A DNA stretch of 64,000 nt, taken from NCBI RefSeq assembly GCF_000230895.2, contig NC_016604.1, positions 4,960,001 through 5,024,000 of the forward strand, in the 5' to 3' direction. Both the position numbers and the translations under genes were made by a program. Under the pieces are notes generated by a model that did not search any database, was not told the DNA's origin, and saw only the letters and a list, made by a program, of their open reading frames with translations. How positions within the stretch are numbered: the stretch's first letter is position 1; the number at the start of each line of letters is the position of its first letter. This document shows, piece by piece, positions 41,450 through 48,090 of this stretch. Source of the DNA: Mycolicibacterium rhodesiae NBB3 (GTDB taxonomy: Bacteria > Actinomycetota > Actinomycetes > Mycobacteriales > Mycobacteriaceae).

Positions 41450-42168
41450 GACTGGTCCTCCAGATCATCGAGGGCGACGAGCAGCGCCGTGGTTGCCGGT
41501 TCGAGAAGATCGTGCGCAGCAGCTCTGGCCCGTGTCGGGTCACCCGCGGCGATCGCATCGGCCAGTTCCCGGTAGGCCTGCGGGCGGCCCACCTCGTCGG
41601 CCATCACTGCGGCAAGGGCGGGGAGCGCCGGTTCGTAGGTGGCGCGCAGGGTGTTGTACATCAACCGGAACGCAATTGAGTCGGCACCGTCGACGATGCG
41701 GTCCCAGAACGCGAGCGCGCAGCGCTGCTGTTCGACGGGATCGTTCTCATCGGCCAGAGCACACAGCGCGTCATCGAGAAGTGCGGCCAATTCCGGTCCT
41801 CGGCGCGCCGCGGCGAGCTCGGCGACTTTCGGACCGTTGTGCAGTCGGGTCTCGAGGATGCTGCGGACGACGGAGACGTCGAGTTCGCCCGCCCGGATGA
41901 GCAGGCGGGGCAGCAGGTCGAGGCCCGCGTGCCTGCGAAAATCGCGGACCGTGGTGGCGTCGCCCTGACGGACCTCGACGAGCCCCGCCGCGGTGAGGCG
42001 CTTGAGTGCCTCGCGGACGGCGGGCCGCGATACGCCGAGCACCTCGGCCAGTCTGCGCTCGCTGGGCAGTGATTCCCCGGGCTTCATCTCGCCACTGAGC
42101 ACTTCGGCGACGATCTGCTCGAACACGTCCTCAGGAACAGATCGCCGGTTCACCGGTTGGAGGGCCAT
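41446..42168 (-). CDS. FadR-type GntR transcriptional regulator
   Basis: A 240-residue regulator: winged helix with LPSERRLAEVLGVSRPAVRE and LVEVRQG, then an all-helical FCD-type ligand domain. It is first in an operon with the membrane hydroxylase. A TGGTCAGACCA site 37-47 bp upstream of its start matches the TGGTnngACCA form used by FadR-type proteins, so it probably controls itself and the hydroxylase in response to an acyl ligand. Confidence 0.88.
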   Translation of the reverse strand: MALQPVNRRSVPEDVFEQIVAEVLSGEMKPGESLPSERRLAEVLGVSRPAVREALKRLTAAGLVEVRQGDATTVRDFRRHAGLDLLPRLLIRAGELDVSVVRSILETRLHNGPKVAELAAARRGPELAALLDDALCALADENDPVEQQRCALAFWDRIVDGADSIAFRLMYNTLRATYEPALPALAAVMADEVGRPQAYRELADAIAAGDPTRARAAAHDLLEPATTALLVALDDLEDQS

Positions 42169-42200
42169 GCCGCCAGGGTGCCAGGCGACAGGCCAGAGGT

Positions 42201-42219
42201 CAAGTGGTCAGACCAGTTG
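42201..42219. promoter_or_regulatory. GntR/FadR-type operator
   Basis: TGGTCAGACCA (42205-42215) is a perfect 5-bp inverted repeat about a central A; outer CAA/TTG pairs extend it to 19 bp with one mismatch. It lies just upstream of the GntR start. Confidence 0.65.
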
Positions 42220-42220
42220 T

Positions 42221-42595
42221 CTAGCCTGCGGCGAGGCGGGCCTTCATCGCTTCTGCCAGCACGAGCATGGCCTGCATCGGCCGCACCATGACGGTGAACT
42301 CGTCGATCGCGCCATCCGCGTCGACGTGGATGAAGTCGCAGCCCTGCAGCTGTTTGTCGCCCACCCGAGCCTCGAACACCAGCGCGTGGTCGGGAGCGCC
42401 CTCGGCGCCGATCTCACGCACATAGCGGAAGTCTTCGAAGACCTCGATGACGGCACCCAAGATCAGTCGCAGCGCGTCACGACCCTCGTATGGGGTGAAG
42501 ACGACCGGACTGCGAAAGACGACGTCTTCGCGAAGCAGGGCGACGGCGGCGTCGAGATCGCGGGCCTCGATCGCCGCGCGGAACGGATGCACCAC
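42221..42595 (-). CDS. SnoaL-like NTF2-fold protein
   Basis: A 124-residue NTF2-fold protein: MVHPFRAAIEARDLDAAVALL is the typical first helices, VVFRSPVVFTPYEGRDALRLI and IHVDADGAIDEFTVMVRP the sheet. It is not close to the tandem SnoaL pair at 22-23 kb. GTG 42595 starts 4 nt after the lipoprotein stop. It is probably an isomerase/hydratase-like or ligand-binding protein. Confidence 0.7.
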   Translation of the reverse strand: MVHPFRAAIEARDLDAAVALLREDVVFRSPVVFTPYEGRDALRLILGAVIEVFEDFRYVREIGAEGAPDHALVFEARVGDKQLQGCDFIHVDADGAIDEFTVMVRPMQAMLVLAEAMKARLAAG

Positions 42596-42599
42596 GTCT

Positions 42600-43019
42600 T
42601 CAGCAGTTGGCTTCGATGCGGAACGTCGCCGTCACGGCCTTGCTCGGGTTGTCCTTGTACGAACCGTCGGCCGACCCGGTGATCGTGAACGTTCCCCCGT
42701 TACCAGTCACCTCGGCTTTCCCGATGCGGCCCTGCCAGAACGTGCCCGTGAAGCCAGCGAAATCGCGGAATTCGACCGATTGGACCGTGACTTCGCCTTC
42801 GGTGTTCAGAAACGCCGTCAACCCCGACGGCTCACCCGGGGTCTTGATGTCCCACATCCACCCGGTCTGCGAGCACACCACGGCGTGCGCGTCACCAGTG
42901 CTCTTGCCGTCGATGGTCACTTTGGCGGTCGTGCCACCGAGGGCGGCCGGCGGTGGCGAGCAGCCTGCCGCGACGGCGGCGACCGCGATGGCGACTGCCG
43001 CGACGAGTCGATTGTCCAT
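42600..43019 (-). CDS. LpqH-type lipoprotein
   Basis: A 139-residue lipoprotein with a signal peptide ending VAAGC (Cys20 lipidated). The mature part starts with GGTTAKVTIDGK, has a Cys pair and FRIEANC at the end, the general form of the mycobacterial LpqH (19-kDa antigen) family. It is surface-anchored; function in the family is not settled. It is followed 4 nt later by the SnoaL-like gene. Confidence 0.75.
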   Translation of the reverse strand: MDNRLVAAVAIAVAAVAAGCSPPPAALGGTTAKVTIDGKSTGDAHAVVCSQTGWMWDIKTPGEPSGLTAFLNTEGEVTVQSVEFRDFAGFTGTFWQGRIGKAEVTGNGGTFTITGSADGSYKDNPSKAVTATFRIEANC

Positions 43020-43056
43020 GTCGGGTGACTCTATTGCGATTGACCGCTCGCCATGG

Positions 43057-43875
43057 TCATTTCACGCCGAGCGCGGCGGCAGTCGCGTCGTCGGCAGGCA
43101 GAAACGCCTCGATCGACAGTTCGGCCGCCGTGAGGTCCAGAGCCGTGCCGAAGGTCGTCACGGTTGACAGGAACGTCAGTAGTTGACCCGCCGGGGTGAA
43201 CAGTTCCAGCGGAACCGCGACGCCGCCGAGATCGCGAGTGTCGTCGAATCCGCCTGGAAAGGACTCGATCTCGGACAACAACCCCGACAAATCCGCCGAG
43301 CCGCTCACCGCGGCCTCACGGCGCAACCGTTCGATGACGTGGTGTCGCCACTGGGCGAGGTTGCGTATGCGCGGCGCCAAGCCATCGGGATGCAGTGAAA
43401 TGCGAAGCGCGTTCGGCCGCTCGAGAAGACTCGGCGCGACACCCTCCAACAGCAGACCGGCGCCGGCGTTGGCATGCACGATCTGCCAACCCCGGTCGAC
43501 CACGACGCAGGGGAACGGGTCGTATGCGCGCAGGACCCTTTCGACACCATCGCGAACGGCGGTCATGTCGGGATCGTGCAGGGATCGCTCGCTGTAGACA
43601 GGGGCGAGTCCGGCGGCCATCAGGAGCTGGTTCTGTTCGCGCAGCGGTACGTCGAGCACCTCTGCGAGGCGCAGCACCATCGCGCGGCTCGGGGCGGACC
43701 TGCCCGTCTCGATGAAGCTGACGTGGCGCGCCGAGACGTCGGCCTCGATCGCCAGATCGAGCTGGCTCAGCCGTCGTCGTTGCCGCCACTCGCGCATCAT
43801 CGTGCCGAAGGGCGGAGATTGCACATGAGCGGTGGTCACGGGCTCAGTCTCGCCCACCCGACGAGGTGTGGCCAT
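43057..43875 (-). CDS. XRE-family regulator with MmyB-like ligand domain
   Basis: A 272-residue protein. The N-terminal helix-turn-helix (MMREWRQRRRLSQLDLAIEADVS, HVSFIETGRSAPSR) is followed by a PAS-like MmyB domain (YDPFPCVVVDRGWQIVHANAGA). Such regulators often control an adjacent oxidoreductase or membrane gene. ATG 43875 is used; GTG codons a little downstream are possible. Its operator overlaps the start and the divergent gene is a small membrane protein. Confidence 0.85.
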   Translation of the reverse strand: MATPRRVGETEPVTTAHVQSPPFGTMMREWRQRRRLSQLDLAIEADVSARHVSFIETGRSAPSRAMVLRLAEVLDVPLREQNQLLMAAGLAPVYSERSLHDPDMTAVRDGVERVLRAYDPFPCVVVDRGWQIVHANAGAGLLLEGVAPSLLERPNALRISLHPDGLAPRIRNLAQWRHHVIERLRREAAVSGSADLSGLLSEIESFPGGFDDTRDLGGVAVPLELFTPAGQLLTFLSTVTTFGTALDLTAAELSIEAFLPADDATAAALGVK

Positions 43876-43907
43876 TACGTGCCAGGTAATTGCGCCGCTT
43901 ACCTGGC
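43875..43907. promoter_or_regulatory. two overlapping palindromes, probable XRE operator
   Basis: GCCAGGTAA (43881-43889) and TTACCTGGC (43899-43907) are perfect 9-bp arms with a 9-bp spacer. The left arm also forms TTACGTGCCAGGTAA (43875-43889), palindromic at 12 of 15 positions. The site sits between the divergent XRE gene and the small membrane protein gene. Confidence 0.65.
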
Positions 43908-43949
43908 CCCTGGATCGTGGGAGGCAGGAGACGAGCTGAGGAGACAACG

Positions 43950-44249
43950 ATGCGGACGACATCTTCGGACGAGCGGCCGATTCCGCGGTGGCTGCACTTC
44001 GTGCTGATCTCCGACCGCGCCGGGTCGTCGTGGTACATCGGCATCGGATTCTTCTTCGCTCCGGTGCTGGTGCTGCTCTCGCCGTGGCCGACCGTCACCG
44101 CCGTCGCCTGGGTCGCCATTGGGCTGGCGGGTCTGTGGCTCGGCCTGCTCGGCATCGCCATGGCCACGGGTCTCACGATGGCGATGCGGTCCAACGTCGA
44201 GATTCCCGAGGAGTACTGGCGCTCGTTGGTCGACTACCCGGTCAGGTAG
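43950..44249 (+). CDS. small two-helix membrane protein
   Basis: A 99-residue protein with two membrane helices (about 29-46 and 50-75) and polar ends; the N-terminus reads RPIPRWLHFVLISDRAGSSW. GAGGAGA precedes ATG 43950. It is divergent from the XRE regulator across a strong palindrome and so is its likely target. Its end overlaps the convergent P450 by 8 nt. Function unknown. Confidence 0.65.
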   Translation: MRTTSSDERPIPRWLHFVLISDRAGSSWYIGIGFFFAPVLVLLSPWPTVTAVAWVAIGLAGLWLGLLGIAMATGLTMAMRSNVEIPEEYWRSLVDYPVR

Positions 44250-45486
44250 CCCCCGCGCCGGTGTAGTCGACCTGCCAGTGCTTGATTCCGTTCAGCCACC
44301 CTGACCGGAGCCGTTCGGGCGCCGAAATCGGTGTGAGGTCGGGCATCTCGTCGGCGATCGCGTTGAAGATCAGATCGATCGTCATCCTCGCGAGGTTCGC
44401 ACCGATGCAGTAGTGGGCGCCGGTGCCGCCGAATCCCACGTGCGGGTTGGGGTCACGCAAGATGTTGAACGTGTAGGGATCGTCGAAGACGTCCTCGTCG
44501 AAGTTGGCCGAGCGGTAGAAGATCACCACCCGGTCGTCTTTCTTGATCTTGACCCCGCTGAGTTCAGTGTCCTCGAGCGCGGTGCGCTGGAAGGAGGTGA
44601 CAGGCGTTGCCCAGCGGACGATTTCGTCCGCCGCCGTCGCCGGCCGCTCCCGCTTGAAAAGCTCCCACTGGTCGGGAAATTCGGTGAAGGCCATCATGCC
44701 CTGGGTGATCGAGTTGCGCGTCGTTTCATTGCCCGCCACCGCGAGCAGGATCACGAAGAAGCCGAACTCGTCGTCGGTGAGCTTGTGGCCTTCGACATCG
44801 GCCTGCACCAGTTTGGTGACGAGGTCGTCGCCTGGATTCTTGCCCCGTTCGGCGGCCATCTGCATGCCGTACATGATCAGCTCGACCGATGCGGCCGTCG
44901 GGTCGTTCCTGCCGTACTCGGGGTCCTGGTCGCCGACCATCTGATTCGACCATTCGAACAGCTTCATGCGGTCTTCTTGGGGCACACCCATCAGCCCGGC
45001 GATCGCCTGCAACGGAAGCTCACAGGACACCTGCTCGACGAAATCGCCGGACCCTTCGGCCGCGGCTCGCTTGACGATGTCGCGGGCCCGAAGACGAAGC
45101 TCCTCGCGCAATGATTCGATGGCTCGCGGAGTGAAGGCGCGCGAGATGATCTTGCGCAGATGCGTGTGATGCGGCGCGTCCTGGTTGAGCAGAACGACCT
45201 TGCCCGCCTCCAGCGACGCCGGATCAGCTTCGTCGCGGTAGCGCGGTAATGCGGTCTTCTTGTTGCTGGAGAAGACGTCGCTGCGCCGCGACACCTCTTT
45301 GACATCCTTGTGCTTGGTCACCACCCAGAAGCCGTCGTCGCCGAAGGCGAGGTTGCCCCGCTCCTGCTTTTGCCACCAGATCGGAGCCACCTTCCGCATG
45401 TGCGCGAGCTCCTCGATCGGCAGCCGTTCGGCGTAGATGTCGGGGTCGGTGAAGTCGAATCCGGGCGGCAGGTTCGGAGTGGGCAT
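44242..45486 (-). CDS. cyp125: cytochrome P450 CYP125-type steroid C26/C27 monooxygenase
   Basis: A 414-residue P450 that follows M. tuberculosis CYP125A1 closely, from memory: PNLPPGFDFTDPDIYAERLP, SGDFVEQVSCELPLQAIAGL, AVAGNETTRNSITQGMMAF, ADEIVRWATPV and VGFGGTGAHYCIGANLA with heme Cys360. CYP125 oxidises the side-chain terminal carbon of cholest-4-en-3-one to start side-chain degradation. The N-terminus is about 17 residues shorter than in CYP125A1. It is not next to ltp/igr-type genes, so it is likely a paralogue. A near-consensus KstR-like site lies 102 bp upstream. Confidence 0.9.
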   Translation of the reverse strand: MPTPNLPPGFDFTDPDIYAERLPIEELAHMRKVAPIWWQKQERGNLAFGDDGFWVVTKHKDVKEVSRRSDVFSSNKKTALPRYRDEADPASLEAGKVVLLNQDAPHHTHLRKIISRAFTPRAIESLREELRLRARDIVKRAAAEGSGDFVEQVSCELPLQAIAGLMGVPQEDRMKLFEWSNQMVGDQDPEYGRNDPTAASVELIMYGMQMAAERGKNPGDDLVTKLVQADVEGHKLTDDEFGFFVILLAVAGNETTRNSITQGMMAFTEFPDQWELFKRERPATAADEIVRWATPVTSFQRTALEDTELSGVKIKKDDRVVIFYRSANFDEDVFDDPYTFNILRDPNPHVGFGGTGAHYCIGANLARMTIDLIFNAIADEMPDLTPISAPERLRSGWLNGIKHWQVDYTGAGAT

Positions 45487-45587
45487 CAGTAAATCCTCGG
45501 CATCCCTCGTATGACGTCGTCTAGTGGCGGTAATGCATTGCTACACCACAGGCCGGACCGCTGCGGCAGGTTCCGGATACTCCGAAG

Positions 45588-45601
45588 TGGAACGTGTTCC
45601 C
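45588..45601. promoter_or_regulatory. near-consensus KstR-like operator upstream of cyp125
   Basis: TGGAACGTGTTCCC matches TnnAACnnGTTnnA at every fixed base but the last, with GGAAC/GTTCC arms perfect. It is 102 bp from the cyp125 start and in the gap shared with the secreted-protein gene. Confidence 0.5.
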
Positions 45602-45638
45602 GTCCCGTCGCAGTTCTTGACCGGTTGTTCACATGGGA

Positions 45639-45649
45639 CACAGGTGTAA
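45639..45649 (+). promoter_or_regulatory. shared 11-mer CACAGGTGTAA upstream of secreted-protein gene
   Basis: CACAGGTGTAA (here followed by CAATTTTGAC) occurs 67 nt before the Pro/Ala-rich protein gene. The same 11-mer occurs, in the same orientation relative to the gene, before the NlpC/P60-like gene (62487-62477). A shared envelope regulator is possible; its identity is unknown. Confidence 0.3.
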
Positions 45650-45716
45650 CAATTTTGACGATCAAACTGAAGCAACCGGTAGGCCGGATTCCGGTCCGCA
45701 TGTGAGAGGGGCTTGG

Positions 45717-46358
45717 GTGAGAATCGACATCGAGGTTAAAGCGGCGGCAGTGGCCTCCGCAGGCCTTGGGACACTCGCCGCGCTGTTGGCCGGTGCGACG
45801 ACCGCGCAGGCTGATCCGGGCGTCCCCGCTCCGCCTCAGCCGCCACCCGCGCTGGTCGCGCCCGCCGTTCCCGGTCCGCCGCTCGCACCGCCTCCTGCGG
45901 CGCCGGTTGCCGCAACTGCTCCCGCCGCTCCTGGCGTGCCCGCGCCGGTACTCGCCGCGCCGGTCGCCGACGGTGCGCCCGTACCGGCGGCAGAACCCGT
46001 CCCGCCCGCAGAAGTACCGCACCTCGTAAGCCCCGAGAATCTGCCTCCGGGCACCAGCATGACGCCGGCGGGTCCGGGGCAGCACAGTAGCGGCTCGTAC
46101 CTGCGTGAACTCTGGCATGCGGTCCAGACGCAAGAGGTCAGCGGTAAGGACGCGCTGCTTCTGCTGACCCAGCGCCCGCTGCGGGCCAACTCCACACCGC
46201 CACCCGGACTCGCCGCGAACCCACCCGAGCAGATGCCTGCGACGCCACCTCTCGGCGACCCGCTGCCGCCCGCCGCTGCCCCGATCCTGCCGGCTGCTGC
46301 TCCGGCACCTCCGGTCCCGGCTGCGCCTGCGCCTATTCCGCCGCCGTCCGCCGGCTAG
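45717..46358 (+). CDS. secreted Pro/Ala-rich protein
   Basis: A 213-residue protein. A signal peptide (KAAAVASAGLGTLAALLAGA, cleavage near TAQA-DP) is followed by a low-complexity Pro/Ala/Val region to about residue 105. A short folded-looking part follows (HSSGSYLRELWHAVQTQEVSGKDALLLLTQ in the sequence; about 122-160), then a second Pro-rich tail. GTG 45717 has GAGAGGGG at 6 nt. The central helix may be a protein-interaction element. It overlaps the convergent gene by 26 nt. No enzyme motif seen. Confidence 0.7.
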   Translation: MRIDIEVKAAAVASAGLGTLAALLAGATTAQADPGVPAPPQPPPALVAPAVPGPPLAPPPAAPVAATAPAAPGVPAPVLAAPVADGAPVPAAEPVPPAEVPHLVSPENLPPGTSMTPAGPGQHSSGSYLRELWHAVQTQEVSGKDALLLLTQRPLRANSTPPPGLAANPPEQMPATPPLGDPLPPAAAPILPAAAPAPPVPAAPAPIPPPSAG

Positions 46359-46827
46359 CCATCTCGAGGATCGAGCGCACCGTTCGCACGTGTGCGGCCT
46401 CGATGGATGCCCACAGCCCACGGGCGATCGAGTTGTCCTGCTGAACGAACGTGGCGAACAACAGTCCCGTCTCGTGGCGCTGAAGCAGCAGTTCACCCGG
46501 CATGCCAATGCGCGATTCGGCGCCGAGCAGCACGAAATCGCGATCGGTCGCGCGGATCTTCCACCCGAGCACCGACCGGTCGGAACCGGGAAGGCTGACC
46601 TTGAGGCCGATCGCCGACCACGCCGAGAGCAGGCGCAGCCGGACGCTTGCCGGTGCGTCTTCCAGGATGACGCGCATCCACTCTTCGGCGCGACGACTGT
46701 GCGGCGCATCGACATCGACGACGAAAGCATCCGCGTAGTCGATGCGAGTGAGCGTGCTTGCCGACGTGGCGTGCGCGTCGGGCGTGATCTGCCGCACTCT
46801 CGCCTCGGCCGCCTCGGTGTCGATCAT
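46333..46827 (-). CDS. DUF2867-like hypothetical protein
   Basis: A 164-residue protein. TRIDYADAFVVDVDAPHSRRAEEWM and the closing VRTVRSILEMASR recall the DUF2867-type fold of the adjacent gene, with which it overlaps by 4 nt (ATGA). No catalytic motif is visible. Its last 26 nt overlap the end of the convergent Pro/Ala-rich gene. It is probably controlled by the divergent TetR through the upstream palindrome. Confidence 0.65.
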   Translation of the reverse strand: MIDTEAAEARVRQITPDAHATSASTLTRIDYADAFVVDVDAPHSRRAEEWMRVILEDAPASVRLRLLSAWSAIGLKVSLPGSDRSVLGWKIRATDRDFVLLGAESRIGMPGELLLQRHETGLLFATFVQQDNSIARGLWASIEAAHVRTVRSILEMASRRTAAE

Positions 46828-47453
46828 TGGTGCCTCCTATCGGGTTGTGTTGAGGTGCTGAGCTTTTCGCGCCACACCCGCCCGATGTCGCGCATCATCA
46901 ACGGGTAGACGATCAGGTGGCGAAAGGGAGCGATCGCCGTGAGATACGCGACGCCGAGCGCGCCGTTGGGCCGTACGAGCACAGCCAGCTGTCCGCGGAA
47001 ATCACCCGACTCGCAGGCTTCGTCGCGAACCCAGCCCACATGCATCACCCCGTGCACAGTCTGGTTGGCAATCTCCAACGCGAACTCGTCGTCAGTCAGA
47101 TACAGCGGAGTGAAGGGGGAGCGGTCGTCCACGAAACCGGTTGGCGCATCGCGCAAGTCGACCGGCAGCCGGTCGCGGAGCATTTCGACCCGTTTGCCGA
47201 GGCCGGTTTCCGGCCGGTCGAGGCCGAGCACCCGGCCGAGGGTCCACCGGATGGCGAACAAGGCCCGCACGATGGGAGAGGAACGCTGGGCGTCGAACGT
47301 CGACCACAATTCGACAAGTCGCCCGAAGTCGTCCGCATCACCCGGTGTCGGCAGTGCCCACACGTCGAGAATCTGGAAATCGTTGGCGATCGCATGGATT
47401 CGCCACGGTCGCGATGTGTGCTCGGTCTTGTCCAGCAACGTCGAACCAAACAT
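46824..47453 (-). CDS. DUF2867-family protein
   Basis: A 209-residue protein: HTSRPWRIHAIANDFQILDVWALP is followed by RVEMLRDRLP and a C-terminal segment FRHLIVYPLMMRDIGRVWRE, the pattern of DUF2867/SRPBCC-like proteins found in actinobacteria. Start CAT at 47451-47453 lies inside the 16-bp palindrome, so the transcript may be leaderless and directly blocked by the TetR. It overlaps the following gene by 4 nt. Confidence 0.7.
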   Translation of the reverse strand: MFGSTLLDKTEHTSRPWRIHAIANDFQILDVWALPTPGDADDFGRLVELWSTFDAQRSSPIVRALFAIRWTLGRVLGLDRPETGLGKRVEMLRDRLPVDLRDAPTGFVDDRSPFTPLYLTDDEFALEIANQTVHGVMHVGWVRDEACESGDFRGQLAVLVRPNGALGVAYLTAIAPFRHLIVYPLMMRDIGRVWREKLSTSTQPDRRHQ

Positions 47454-47466
47454 ACAGTACTGTATG
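47451..47466. promoter_or_regulatory. perfect 16-bp palindromic TetR operator
   Basis: CATACAGTACTGTATG is a perfect palindrome in the 60-bp gap between the DUF2867 gene and the TetR gene. It contains the start codon of the DUF2867 gene. Confidence 0.75.
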
Positions 47467-47513
47467 CTTGCAGCTGCGCTGCCGTCAAGCTCTCGTCAAT
47501 CAATTGGAGAACA

Positions 47514-48062
47514 ATGGTCGCCCAGACCCGGACACCGCGGAGCACGTGGATCGACGCAGGCCTCGCCGCGCTCGCGTCAGGTGGGCCCGACGCGGTGCGG
47601 GTGGACCTCCTCGCCAAGGCGCTCGATGTGACGCGCGGTGGCTTCTACCACCACTTCGACAACAGGGGAGCCTTTCTCGAGGCGCTGCTTCAGGAGTGGG
47701 AGCACCGCAGCACCGACGAGGTGCTCGACCGTGTCGAGGCCGAGGGGGGCGACCCCCGGGACAAGGTGCGCAAGGCAGGCATGCTGACCTTCTCCGAAGA
47801 TCTGCTGCCGATCGACCTCGCGGTACGCGACTGGGCACGGCGCGACAAGTCGGTGGCCCGACGGTTGCGGCGCGTCGACAACAGGCGCATGGACTACCTG
47901 CGCGCCCTGATCGGCACGTTCAGTGACGACCCGGACGACGTCGAAGCCAGGGGCATGCTCGCGTTCTCGTTGGCCATCGGCAGTCATTTCATCGCCGTTG
48001 ACCACCCGGGGAGCAGTCGCAAACAGGTGCTCGAACGCGCGACCCGGCGCCTGCTGTCCTGA
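47514..48062 (+). CDS. TetR-family transcriptional regulator
   Basis: A 182-residue regulator. ALASGGPDAVRVDLLAKALDVTRGGFYHHFDNRGAFLEAL is the clear TetR DNA-binding domain (in two blocks), with a short ligand domain after it. ATG 47514 has GGAGA 4-5 nt upstream. It is divergent from the two DUF2867-like genes over a perfect palindrome and should repress them and itself. Its stop lies within a terminator hairpin. Confidence 0.88.
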   Translation: MVAQTRTPRSTWIDAGLAALASGGPDAVRVDLLAKALDVTRGGFYHHFDNRGAFLEALLQEWEHRSTDEVLDRVEAEGGDPRDKVRKAGMLTFSEDLLPIDLAVRDWARRDKSVARRLRRVDNRRMDYLRALIGTFSDDPDDVEARGMLAFSLAIGSHFIAVDHPGSSRKQVLERATRRLLS

Positions 48063-48090
48063 CCTAGACGGTCACCGGGACAGGCGCCGG
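48044..48090. terminator. bidirectional hairpin covering two stop codons
   Basis: CCGGCGCCTG (48044-48053) and CAGGCGCCGG (48081-48090) form a perfect 10-bp stem, with extra TCC/GGA pairing after a 3-nt bulge. The convergent stops of the TetR and oxidoreductase genes fall in the loop. Confidence 0.55.

Noticed and set aside
45486..46730. Minus-strand frame over the Pro/Ala-rich and DUF2867-like genes
   Set aside because: Arg/Cys-rich shadow without domain.
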